40,203 nt of DNA from a virus: IMG/VR virus record IMGVR_UViG_3300009181_000149, positions 1 to 40,203 of that record. One strand, given 5' to 3'. Below are positions 27,378 through 35,182 of this stretch, piece by piece. Made by a program: the position numbers and the translations under genes. Under the pieces are notes generated by a model. That model was not told the DNA's origin. It saw only the letters and a list, made by a program, of their open reading frames with translations, and did not search any database. Every line of letters begins with the position of its first letter. The first letter of the stretch is position 1.

Positions 27378-29564
27378 ATGCCAACATATCAATTATTAAC
27401 GGACAGAACAATAGCTCAATCTACGGCGATTACACCCACTACGCTAATACATATCGTAACGACTGCAGACACAACACAAAGCATATATGGATCATCATTT
27501 AAAGTGGAATTACGACAGTTATCAACAATATTTAAAGATACGTTTGTTACTGGAGGAACGTATAGTTCGGGTACTGCAACGTTTACAAATAGTACTGGTG
27601 GTACATTTAACGTAACTGGATTTTTTACAGGAAATACGGACATTAGAGTAACGGGTGCGACCTATTCAAATAATTCTTTTACATATAGAAATAATACAGG
27701 AGGAACGTTTTCTGTATTATTTAATACTGTTACGGGTTTAACAACTAATGGTAATTTAACAGTTACAGGAACAACCTCATCAAATACTATTTCAGCAACA
27801 ACATACCAAAACTTACCGACAGATGTTAGAGTTACCGGTGGAACGTATTCAAACAATTCTTTTACATATAGAAATAATACAGGAGGGACGTTTTCTGTAT
27901 TATTTAATACTGTAACCGGTTTAACATCCACAGGAACTATAAGTAGTAATACAATATCTGCAACAACCTACCAAAACTTACCAACAGATATTAGAGTCAC
28001 AGGTGGAACGTATTCCGCAGGAACTATCTTATTCACTAACAATACCGGTGGGACTTTTAATGTAACCGGATTAACCACAGGATCAACATCTACCATAAGT
28101 GGGAATTTTTTACCATTAAGTGGTGGAACTGTGACAGGAAATACAATATTTACAAGTGGTTTAACCGCCAATACAATATCTGCAACAACATACCAAAATT
28201 TACCAACAGATATTAGAGTGACAGGGGCGACTTATTCAAACAATATTTTTACACATACAAATAATACAGGAGGAACATACAGTGTTTTATTTAATACTGT
28301 AACCGGTTTAACATCCACAGGAACTATAAGTAGTAATACGGTATCGGCAACAACCTACCAAAACTTACCAACAGATATTAGGGTAACCGGATCAACATAC
28401 TCTAATAATACGTTTACTAGTACGAATAATACAGGAGGAACATACAGTGTTTTATTTAATACAGTGACTGGGCTAACGGTTAACGGTGACTTATCGGTTA
28501 CAGGGAATACGGGGTTAGGAACCACATCAGCAAACACAATATTGGAACTCTATGGGGATAACGGATCAACGTTAAGGAATGTTTTAAGATTTACAGATTC
28601 CGACACAACTGTTGGTGTTGTTCCTCAATTTATAGGTAAATTAGAATTTAATGGTAACGAAACGAGTGGTACAGGGGTGAAATGTTTTATTGGAGGGATT
28701 CAAAATTCTGCAGCTCAAGGATCGTTGGTTTTTGGTACTACGGGAACAACAGGGTCACTAACAGGAGGAACACTAACCTCAACCGAAAGAATGAGAATTG
28801 ATAGTGATGGTAATGTTGGTATTAATGACACAACACCATCTTATAGGTTAGAAGTGTCATCTGGTGTTGAATCAGTTGATGAGGTAGTATCTCACTTTAG
28901 AAACGACGCATCAAAAGGGTTATTATTTATACCAGTGGCAAATAATGACTCATTTAACTTTAACACAACGTCAGGTGATACTGTATTGGTCTCCACGACA
29001 GGGCAACCATTGGTAATTGGTTCTAAAGATGGTGCTGCGTTTAGATTTAGTGGTGCAGCGGCGGCATTATCGGCAAATACAATAACAACCGGAAATAGAT
29101 TAGGAATTGGGTCGGTATTCTATTCAAGTACAGAACAACCATCGGAAGGTTTAGATGTTAACGGTAGTGCTAGATTTAGAGCGATAGGATCAACCGCATC
29201 GGCAGGTGCACTTCACTACACCGCAAACGGTACCCTAACAACAAATACGTCAGACCAAAGACTAAAAGAAAATATAGAACCACTTACAAATTCTTTATCT
29301 AACGTCTTAAAATTAAGTGGTGTTACCTATAATTGGATTGGTATTGAAGGTAAAAGAGTTGGTTTCATTGCACAAGAAGTTGAAAAAGTAATACCAGAAT
29401 TAGTATTTACCAATAATAATACTGAAGAAAAATACAAAGGTATCCATCAAGATAATATGGTTGCGGTTTTAGTTGAGTCAATCAAAGAACAACAAGAAAT
29501 GATAGAAGATTTAAAAGCGGAAATTACAAATTTAAAACTAAGAATTACTAATTTAGAATCTTAA
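27378..29564 (+). CDS. Tail fibre with repeats and S74 intramolecular chaperone
   Basis: A 728-residue trimeric-fibre-type protein. An N-terminal region of about 85 residues is followed by at least five imperfect repeats (about 55-74 residues each; core ATTYQNLPTDIRVTGGTYS), then a globular region with a fibre-like ERMRIDSDGNVGI motif. The last 104 residues are an S74 endosialidase-type chaperone: SDQRLKENI, then YNWIGIEGKRVGFIAQEVE, then a terminal coiled coil (IEDLKAEITNLKLRITNLE). By analogy the chaperone cleaves itself off at S625 after folding the trimer. This is a likely host-range determinant. The next gene is a glycosyltransferase, and sugar modification of this fibre is possible. Confidence 0.87.
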   Translation: MPTYQLLTDRTIAQSTAITPTTLIHIVTTADTTQSIYGSSFKVELRQLSTIFKDTFVTGGTYSSGTATFTNSTGGTFNVTGFFTGNTDIRVTGATYSNNSFTYRNNTGGTFSVLFNTVTGLTTNGNLTVTGTTSSNTISATTYQNLPTDVRVTGGTYSNNSFTYRNNTGGTFSVLFNTVTGLTSTGTISSNTISATTYQNLPTDIRVTGGTYSAGTILFTNNTGGTFNVTGLTTGSTSTISGNFLPLSGGTVTGNTIFTSGLTANTISATTYQNLPTDIRVTGATYSNNIFTHTNNTGGTYSVLFNTVTGLTSTGTISSNTVSATTYQNLPTDIRVTGSTYSNNTFTSTNNTGGTYSVLFNTVTGLTVNGDLSVTGNTGLGTTSANTILELYGDNGSTLRNVLRFTDSDTTVGVVPQFIGKLEFNGNETSGTGVKCFIGGIQNSAAQGSLVFGTTGTTGSLTGGTLTSTERMRIDSDGNVGINDTTPSYRLEVSSGVESVDEVVSHFRNDASKGLLFIPVANNDSFNFNTTSGDTVLVSTTGQPLVIGSKDGAAFRFSGAAAALSANTITTGNRLGIGSVFYSSTEQPSEGLDVNGSARFRAIGSTASAGALHYTANGTLTTNTSDQRLKENIEPLTNSLSNVLKLSGVTYNWIGIEGKRVGFIAQEVEKVIPELVFTNNNTEEKYKGIHQDNMVAVLVESIKEQQEMIEDLKAEITNLKLRITNLES
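27639..28510 (+). repeat. Five imperfect tandem repeats in fibre gene
   Basis: Units begin at 27639, 27822, 27987, 28209 and 28374 (spacings 183, 165, 222 and 165 bases, all whole codons). A stretch of over 35 bases containing GTAACCGGTTTAACATCCAC is identical between units 2 and 4, which points to recent copying. A weaker unit lies just upstream near 27547. Confidence 0.85.
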
Positions 29565-29570
29565 AATTTA

Positions 29571-29599
29571 TTTACAAACAATTTTCAAAACACTATTTT
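29571..29599 (+). promoter_or_regulatory. Possible promoter for the glycosyltransferase pair
   Basis: TTTACA (29571-29576), 17 bases, TATTTT (29594-29599). The predicted start, about seven bases on, coincides with the ATG at 29606, so the mRNA would be leaderless. Confidence 0.4.
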
Positions 29600-29605
29600 T
29601 AGTTT

Positions 29606-30844
29606 ATGAAAATATTTATTCAGATTGCTGCTTATAGAGACCCCGAATTAATACCAACCATCAAATCCTGTATAGAAAACGCAAAACATCCAGAAAATTT
29701 AGTTTTTGGTATTTGTAGACAATTTCATCCCGATGATAAATTTGACGATTTAACTGAATATGAAAAAGATGATAGGTTTCGTATTTTAAATGTTCCTTAT
29801 CAAAACTCAACCGGAGTTTGTTGGGCTAGAAATCAAGTACAACAACTATATAAGGATGAGGAGTTTACATTACAAATTGATTCTCATATGCGGTTTGAAA
29901 AAGAATGGGATGAGACCTTAATTGGGATGATTAAACAACTACAAGAGATTGGAGTACCAAAACCATTATTAACTGGTTACGTCTCTTCTTATGACCCAAA
30001 AACATATCCTGAAGGTCGGGTTAATGTGCCTTGGAGAATGGTGTTTGATAAGTTCATACCCGAAGGTGCGGTTTTCTTTTTACCCGAAACAATACCAAAT
30101 TGGCAAGACATAACAATACCTGTACCCGCAAGGTTTTACTCGGCACATTTTTGTTTTACATTAGGTCAGTTCTCAAAAGAAGTCCAACACAACCCCGAAT
30201 TTTATTTTCACGGAGAAGAGATTTCGGTAACGGTGAGAGCGTTTACTCACGGATACGATTTATTTCACCCCCACAGAGTTGTAATATGGCATGAGTACAC
30301 AAGAGAAGGAAGAACCAAACAATGGGATGACGATAAGGAATGGTATATTAAAAATGAAAACTCACATTTATTAAATAGGAAACTGTTTGGTATGGATGGA
30401 GAAAAACAAGAAGGTCACGAAGGTAAATACGGTTTAGGAAAAGAAAGAACATTAAGAGACTATGAAAAATATTCTGGTTTATATTTTGAGAAAAGATCAG
30501 TACAGGAATATACATTACAAAAACAATACCCACCAAACCCCGATATATTGGATAATACAGTGTGGGAAAATAGTTTTTCAACAACATTTAATTATGAGAT
30601 AAAATTAAATAAAGATAGTTTTACTGAAAATGATTACGATTTTTGGGCCGTAATTTTTCACGATGAGAATAATCAAGAATTATACCGAAAAGACGCAACA
30701 GAAAACGAGATACCATTTTTACTATCTAAAGATGAAATAACAATAAAAAGAGAGTTTTTAACCTATTCAAAACCAAAAGGATGGACGGTTTGGCCCCACT
30801 CAAAATCAAAAGAATGGTTAGAAAAAATAACAGGAACAATATGA
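29606..30844 (+). CDS. GT60-type GlcNAc transferase-like glycosyltransferase
   Basis: A 412-residue glycosyltransferase resembling the 'GlcNAc' family (PF11397, CAZy GT60) as I recall it: MKIFIQIAAYRDPELIPTIK start, a GICRQF strand, QIDSHMRF with D92-S-H94 as the likely metal/nucleotide-sugar motif, and YFHGEEISVTVRAFTHGYDL followed by HPHRVVIWHEY (about 200-231) as acceptor/catalytic region. Known eukaryotic members transfer GlcNAc from UDP-GlcNAc to Thr of Thr/Pro-rich mucins or to hydroxyproline. About 110 extra C-terminal residues of unknown function follow the catalytic part. No signal peptide or membrane segment, so it would act in the host cytoplasm. It is flanked by fibre and adhesin genes, whose Thr/Pro tracts are candidate substrates, and overlaps the next gene by 4 bases. 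Confidence 0.82.
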   Translation: MKIFIQIAAYRDPELIPTIKSCIENAKHPENLVFGICRQFHPDDKFDDLTEYEKDDRFRILNVPYQNSTGVCWARNQVQQLYKDEEFTLQIDSHMRFEKEWDETLIGMIKQLQEIGVPKPLLTGYVSSYDPKTYPEGRVNVPWRMVFDKFIPEGAVFFLPETIPNWQDITIPVPARFYSAHFCFTLGQFSKEVQHNPEFYFHGEEISVTVRAFTHGYDLFHPHRVVIWHEYTREGRTKQWDDDKEWYIKNENSHLLNRKLFGMDGEKQEGHEGKYGLGKERTLRDYEKYSGLYFEKRSVQEYTLQKQYPPNPDILDNTVWENSFSTTFNYEIKLNKDSFTENDYDFWAVIFHDENNQELYRKDATENEIPFLLSKDEITIKREFLTYSKPKGWTVWPHSKSKEWLEKITGTI

Positions 30845-31632
30845 TAAAAACCCCAACAATTGTGACAGCACTTTTTGATATAGGTAGAGATAAATGGTCT
30901 AACTATGGATTGTCTTACCATACATATATGATGTGGATGAGGAATTTACTATATTTTGACACAAATATGGTTATATACACTGAAGAAAAATTTAAAGATT
31001 TTGTAATAGACCAAAGAAAACAAATCGACCCGAACTTAGAAAAAACCATAGTTATTACTGACACTTTAGATAATTTAAATTCCTATCAAATGTTTTACGA
31101 TGAGGTTAAAACATTAATGGAGGATGAGGGATTTAAAAATAAAAGACATTTTAATGTTCCTGAAATGACAGAACCCCTTTATAACATTATTATTTTTAAC
31201 AAATTGTACTTTATTAAACGATCAATAAGTGAAGGTCATTTTAATTCTGATATGTTTATTTGGTGCGATGCTGGTGTTTTAAGAGACGGAGAGCCATTAA
31301 TTAAAAAAGGGTTCCCCAACTTAAATAAGATTAATAATGGGTATGATAAACAAATAACATTTTTTAGTCACCACGAAGAATTCTCAATTAACGATAGACC
31401 TTTTCACCTATTTTCACAGTTTAGGTACATTCACGGAGGTTGTTTCTTTGTCCCAAACAATAAAAAAATTGATAAATTAATAGAAAATTTCAATACGTTA
31501 GTTTCCGAACACCTAAAAAATGGGTATGTTGGTAGCGAAGAAAAGTATTTAGATTTTTGTTATTTAGATAACAAAGACGAATATAACATAGTTAAATCGG
31601 ATTGGAGACAATATTTTGACCTATTTAGTTAA
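30841..31632 (+). CDS. HtrL/YibB-type putative glycosyltransferase
   Basis: A 263-residue protein matching the HtrL_YibB family: PTIVTALFDIGRDKW at the start, NMVIYTEE (about 42-49), and IWCDAGVLRDG with W141 and D143-A-G145 as the probable active-site motif. Family members are found in sugar-polymer loci and are thought to be glycosyltransferases. I chose ATG 30841 because it overlaps the previous stop in ATGA; a longer in-frame start at 30781 lies inside the previous gene. Coupling to the GT60-type gene suggests that the two add successive sugars to the same target. Confidence 0.8.
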   Translation: MIKTPTIVTALFDIGRDKWSNYGLSYHTYMMWMRNLLYFDTNMVIYTEEKFKDFVIDQRKQIDPNLEKTIVITDTLDNLNSYQMFYDEVKTLMEDEGFKNKRHFNVPEMTEPLYNIIIFNKLYFIKRSISEGHFNSDMFIWCDAGVLRDGEPLIKKGFPNLNKINNGYDKQITFFSHHEEFSINDRPFHLFSQFRYIHGGCFFVPNNKKIDKLIENFNTLVSEHLKNGYVGSEEKYLDFCYLDNKDEYNIVKSDWRQYFDLFS

Positions 31633-31661
31633 AATAACCTACAATAAAATAAACTTTTGAT

Positions 31662-31669
31662 TATTTATA
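31662..31669 (+). promoter_or_regulatory. TATTTATA box before the second adhesin cluster
   Basis: A perfect box 19 bases before the ATG at 31689, followed by a 16-base palindrome. Confidence 0.45.
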
Positions 31670-31672
31670 TTA

Positions 31673-31688
31673 TAAAGTTTAAACTTTA
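31673..31688 (+). promoter_or_regulatory. 16-base perfect palindrome abutting ATG 31689
   Basis: TAAAGTTTAAACTTTA reads the same on both strands and ends at the base before the start codon. It could be an operator for a dimeric regulator or a small RNA hairpin that affects initiation. Confidence 0.4.
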
Positions 31689-33314
31689 ATGGCTAATTTA
31701 AAATTTCAGGGGTGTTGTTACCCCGGATATCAATACGTAACACTAGACACATCTTGGGTCGCTACCGGAGGTACCGCAACCACAGGTCTAACATATCATT
31801 TCTCAGGTGACCCTGTGGTCCCTAATGGGTGTTATACTATTGTTTCTGCGTTCACATCGGGGTTTAGCTCAACCACATTTACTACCTTAACCGGGGTATA
31901 CACGATACAAGCGAATTGTTCATCTGCTTTGTGTTCAACAGGTAATTGTTGTAGTAATATTTCGTGCATTAGTATACCACTTAATCAATATTCAGGGATA
32001 TCAGGAACATACCGTGTTTCGGGTAACTATAACGGTTACCCTTTTTGGACGGGAGGTACAACACCTGGTTATTTATTTTTTAATTCATCAAAATGGTGTT
32101 TATCGTCAGGTTTTAGTTCCTCGTGTATTTTTTATGGTGCAGAACCCACAACCGCAATTTGTCCAAATATTGATGAAACGGTATTATATAGTGGTACGTG
32201 TTTCCCAACACCAACACCATATGATCCGTGTTCTATATTGGATTTTGATATTGTATTGGAATGTGCGTTTCCTACACCGACCGCAACCCCAACACCAACA
32301 CCAACACCAACACCCACTCCTACACCGACCGCAACCCCTAATATTTGTTCTGGGTTTACGGTCGGAATATCGTTTTCAGCTGTAACACCAACCCCTACAC
32401 CGACACCAACCCCTACACCGACTCCTGTGGTATACCCATACAACATTACTTCTGGTGTGACGTTTGTTATTGATAGTGGTAATTTTGTTTGTGTTAATGT
32501 GAACAAATTAGTGGACTGTAATAGTAGTGATGTATATTTTGTTTCGGGACCTATAATATTTACAGGATCACCAATTACCACAGGAACTACCATTTTGGCG
32601 TTAATTAACGATCAATATAAATGTTTAACATATACCGAAAACACTTTTGGTAGTCCGGCCGATTATTTACAAGGAGTAGTTAGTATTCAAGCAAGTGGAT
32701 GTACGGGATGTGTTGCACCAACACCTACACCGACCGCAACTCCAACACCGACACCTACACCAACCCCTACCGCAACTCCGGTACCAACACAAACATACCC
32801 AACAAATACGGTATTCGTGTTCACTTCTTGTACAAATACATCAATGATAATACAATACTCATACCCACCATCAAACGTTACTGTTGGGGGTATATTAAGA
32901 ACTGTTTCAGGTGAATGCTACACATATATTGGGGACTACTTATCGTACACACCACCATCTGGATTTATATGGTCTTATGTTGAAACATTTACAGCAACAA
33001 CCGCAACAACATACACTAATTGTGTATCTTGTTTAACCCCTACACCAACACCAACACAATCATATAATTTATGGAGAGGTCGTGGTGAGTTTTCAGTTTC
33101 TTGTCCTGTTTGTGAATTAACAAATGGTGGATCACAAATGACATTCTATACGTCAGCTTCTGATTCTGTATTACAAAATGATGTGTATGTTTATGAAAAT
33201 CAATCATTGACGACACCAGTAATTGTTGATTATATAAAATATGGAACTAAAATATATAACGTAGATGTTAATGGAAAATTAACTGAATTTTGTACAGTAA
33301 ACGGAAATTGTTAA
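31689..33314 (+). CDS. Cys-rich modular adhesin with Thr/Pro tracts
   Basis: A 541-residue protein in which small Cys-bearing beta modules alternate with Thr/Pro tracts: a short one near 172-177, then residues 195-217, 233-246, about 344-369, and about 450-457. Modules tend to end in a C-x2-C pair just before a tract (GCTGCVAPTPTPT; NCVSCLTPTPTP). One module (NGYPFW, then SSKWCLSSG) recurs in the 33549 protein. The C-terminal module (MTFYTS; VYVYENQSLTTPV) matches the end of the 23973 protein. There is no signal peptide or membrane anchor. Likely a surface stalk or adhesin of the virion, and a prime candidate substrate for the two glycosyltransferases encoded just upstream. Confidence 0.8.
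   Translation: MANLKFQGCCYPGYQYVTLDTSWVATGGTATTGLTYHFSGDPVVPNGCYTIVSAFTSGFSSTTFTTLTGVYTIQANCSSALCSTGNCCSNISCISIPLNQYSGISGTYRVSGNYNGYPFWTGGTTPGYLFFNSSKWCLSSGFSSSCIFYGAEPTTAICPNIDETVLYSGTCFPTPTPYDPCSILDFDIVLECAFPTPTATPTPTPTPTPTPTPTATPNICSGFTVGISFSAVTPTPTPTPTPTPTPVVYPYNITSGVTFVIDSGNFVCVNVNKLVDCNSSDVYFVSGPIIFTGSPITTGTTILALINDQYKCLTYTENTFGSPADYLQGVVSIQASGCTGCVAPTPTPTATPTPTPTPTPTATPVPTQTYPTNTVFVFTSCTNTSMIIQYSYPPSNVTVGGILRTVSGECYTYIGDYLSYTPPSGFIWSYVETFTATTATTYTNCVSCLTPTPTPTQSYNLWRGRGEFSVSCPVCELTNGGSQMTFYTSASDSVLQNDVYVYENQSLTTPVIVDYIKYGTKIYNVDVNGKLTEFCTVNGNC
32271..32426 (+). repeat. Two Thr/Pro repeat tracts
   Basis: 32271-32339 encodes 23 residues, including a pure CCAACA hexamer run near 32289-32313. 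32385-32426 encodes 14 Thr/Pro residues. A Cys/Phe-bearing spacer of 15 residues separates them. Confidence 0.9.
32718..32795 (+). repeat. Thr/Pro repeat tract
   Basis: 26 codons of alternating Pro and Thr with two Ala and a Val-Pro-Thr-Gln end, directly after a C-x2-C pair. A last short tract follows near 33036-33059. Confidence 0.88.
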
Positions 33315-33318
33315 AAAT

Positions 33319-33534
33319 ATGTCAACACAAATATCATTAACCGCAACAACAGGAACATTACCATTAAATCTTTGGATTTGTGATATGACAGGATCAAGTG
33401 CGACTTGTGTTTATTACGACACAATATACACATTACCATACAGTTTTATATTACCATCGGTATATGAAACGTACCCATCATATACTTTAAAACTTATAGA
33501 TTCTAATGGATGTATATATGAGGAATCAACTTAA
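33319..33534 (+). CDS. Small single-domain Ig-like protein, copy 3
   Basis: A 71-residue relative of the 26754 and 27059 proteins: TATTGTLPLNLWICDMTG at the start, LPYSFILPSVYE in the middle, YTLKLIDSNGCIYEE at the end. It stops right after the last strand and lacks the C-terminal extensions of the other two. It begins 4 bases after the adhesin stop, the same arrangement as copy 1 behind the 23973 adhesin. This repeated pairing suggests that the small protein is a partner or cap of the adhesin. Confidence 0.75.
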   Translation: MSTQISLTATTGTLPLNLWICDMTGSSATCVYYDTIYTLPYSFILPSVYETYPSYTLKLIDSNGCIYEEST

Positions 33535-33542
33535 TATAAATA
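33535..33542 (+). promoter_or_regulatory. TATAAATA box before 33549 gene
   Basis: A perfect T4 late-promoter sequence, 6 bases before the ATG; it overlaps the TAA of the previous gene. Confidence 0.4.
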
Positions 33543-33548
33543 AAACTT

Positions 33549-35156
33549 ATGGCAGGATATAGTGCAAATACATGCGATATTATTACATTGTTCCCTTTAG
33601 GGGTACAATGTAGTGTTACTAGTGCATATACACCATTTACAGTTGATGGTGCAATCGCATTAATAATAACAGGAGGTACCCCACCTTATAATATTACTTG
33701 GGAAAATGGTTCTCATTCACAAATACTTGCGGGTGTTGGCGCTGGAGATTACACATCAACAGTCACTGACTATTATGGTGATTTTACCGCAACCACAACT
33801 TGTACCGTACCTTATAGTACTTTTTATTTAGAGGAATTCTATAATTGTAATGACGTTAATAGTAAAATTTATTATGTTGCAAATTTAGAGAACCAAACAC
33901 AAACAGGAGTAACATTTACGATTAATGCTCAATTGGGGTGTTGGGTAGGAAATGGATTAACGTTATATTCGGGACAAACATATTATAATTATAATGTTAT
34001 TACATCATCCGGACCATTTAGTTCTTGTACCGAATGTTTACCAACAACCCCACAACTAGAAAGTACTTCAGGTTTATGTCTCACAACAACATCTTACGCT
34101 GGTTTTCCTGTGACTGTAACGACTAATCAATATCAATTCTACTCCGCAAGTACAATCAATGGATACCCATCTTGGTCAAGTAATACATTAACTATGTATT
34201 ATAATACAGGGGCAACACAATGGATGGTTTCTGGATGGACGAATCCGGGTATACCATTACTACAATCAACACTGTCACCACCAATTGGTATTTGGACGTA
34301 TAATGGTGTTGCAGGATCCGCAAACGTAACTCAAGGGGCGTGTACATCCGCATTCCAAATAACCACAAATACAATAAACCCGACTTGTGAGGGAGTAAGT
34401 GACGGTAAAATAATAATAACATCGGTAGTTGGGGGAACATCACCATACACATACTCAATAAATGGGATATCATACCAATCGTCTAATATATTTTTAGGAT
34501 TGGCTGATGGGACGTATACCGTATATGTAAAAGATATCATTGGTAATGTTAGTACCAAGCAAGTGGTTTTAACTAATCAAACACCAATAACAAACTATCA
34601 AGTTACTTTAAATTTAGTACCACCAAACCCACCAGTCACAATCAGCACAGGATCAAGAGAAGCGACATATAATTGGGAAGTTGGGGTAACACCAACATTA
34701 CCTATAGGACGGGAAATTAATTTTACAATTTTCCATACATCATCTTTTTCTGCTGGGACTTCAGCATCTGCAAATCCAACACTGATATACGTTAATACCA
34801 CAGGAACAACAGGTGGTGGACAATATTTAACGTCATCACAAACACAAACAACAAATAATTTCACAACAATCGATTGTCACCCTAACTTTTATACGACAGG
34901 AATTACTAGAATATATACGGCTAAAATCGTCGGCACAGGTAAGGTTACGGGTCAAGTCTTTATGAAAGTTGTAGCACCCAATGGTGATAGTAATTGTGCT
35001 CCATACGCTAAGATAAATGATAGTATTACGGTGAATGGTACCGTATTGGTTAATGGTGGACCGTGTGAGACGGTAATAACACCAATAAACACGTTAAGTT
35101 TTGGTCTTAGTAAACAAGGTAATCTTGTTATTAACCCATTAAACCCTAACGCATAA
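33549..35156 (+). CDS. Adhesin-like protein with SprB-like repeats
   Basis: A 535-residue protein. An SprB-like repeat (GGTPPYNITWENG, then GVGAGDYTSTVTDYYG) occupies about 38-85. A Cys module ending in CTECLPTTP (to about 166) follows, then a module with NGYPSW and WMVSGW shared with the 31689 protein. A second SprB-like repeat (GGTSPYTYSINGI, then GLADGTYTVYVKDIIG) is at about 295-330. The C-terminal half is a beta-rich domain with a Thr-rich loop. It has no long Thr/Pro tract. Probably part of the same receptor-binding apparatus as the other adhesins. Confidence 0.78.
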   Translation: MAGYSANTCDIITLFPLGVQCSVTSAYTPFTVDGAIALIITGGTPPYNITWENGSHSQILAGVGAGDYTSTVTDYYGDFTATTTCTVPYSTFYLEEFYNCNDVNSKIYYVANLENQTQTGVTFTINAQLGCWVGNGLTLYSGQTYYNYNVITSSGPFSSCTECLPTTPQLESTSGLCLTTTSYAGFPVTVTTNQYQFYSASTINGYPSWSSNTLTMYYNTGATQWMVSGWTNPGIPLLQSTLSPPIGIWTYNGVAGSANVTQGACTSAFQITTNTINPTCEGVSDGKIIITSVVGGTSPYTYSINGISYQSSNIFLGLADGTYTVYVKDIIGNVSTKQVVLTNQTPITNYQVTLNLVPPNPPVTISTGSREATYNWEVGVTPTLPIGREINFTIFHTSSFSAGTSASANPTLIYVNTTGTTGGGQYLTSSQTQTTNNFTTIDCHPNFYTTGITRIYTAKIVGTGKVTGQVFMKVVAPNGDSNCAPYAKINDSITVNGTVLVNGGPCETVITPINTLSFGLSKQGNLVINPLNPNA

Positions 35157-35171
35157 AAATAATAAAATAAG

Positions 35172-35179
35172 TATTTATA
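35172..35179 (+). promoter_or_regulatory. TATTTATA box 3 bases before ATG 35183
   Basis: A perfect box. If it is a -10 element, the transcript would begin at the ATG. Confidence 0.5.
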
Positions 35180-35182
35180 GGT

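Noticed and set aside
27639-28510. CRISPR-like spacing of repeats
   Set aside because: Repeats are long, imperfect and in frame within a fibre gene, with no spacers or cas genes.
30781-30840. Earlier ATG for the HtrL/YibB-type gene
   Set aside because: It lies 64 bases inside the preceding transferase gene; ATG 30841 gives a family-typical N-terminus and an ATGA overlap.
32132-32593. 153-codon open frame on the minus strand with a long Val-Gly repeat
   Set aside because: It is the mirror of the Thr/Pro hexamer repeats; all genes here are on the + strand and the + frame has coherent modules.
8064-35179. TATTTATA read as T4 late promoters (TATAAATA) on the minus strand
   Set aside because: The reverse complement matches, but no gene lies on the minus strand and the boxes keep their position relative to + strand starts.
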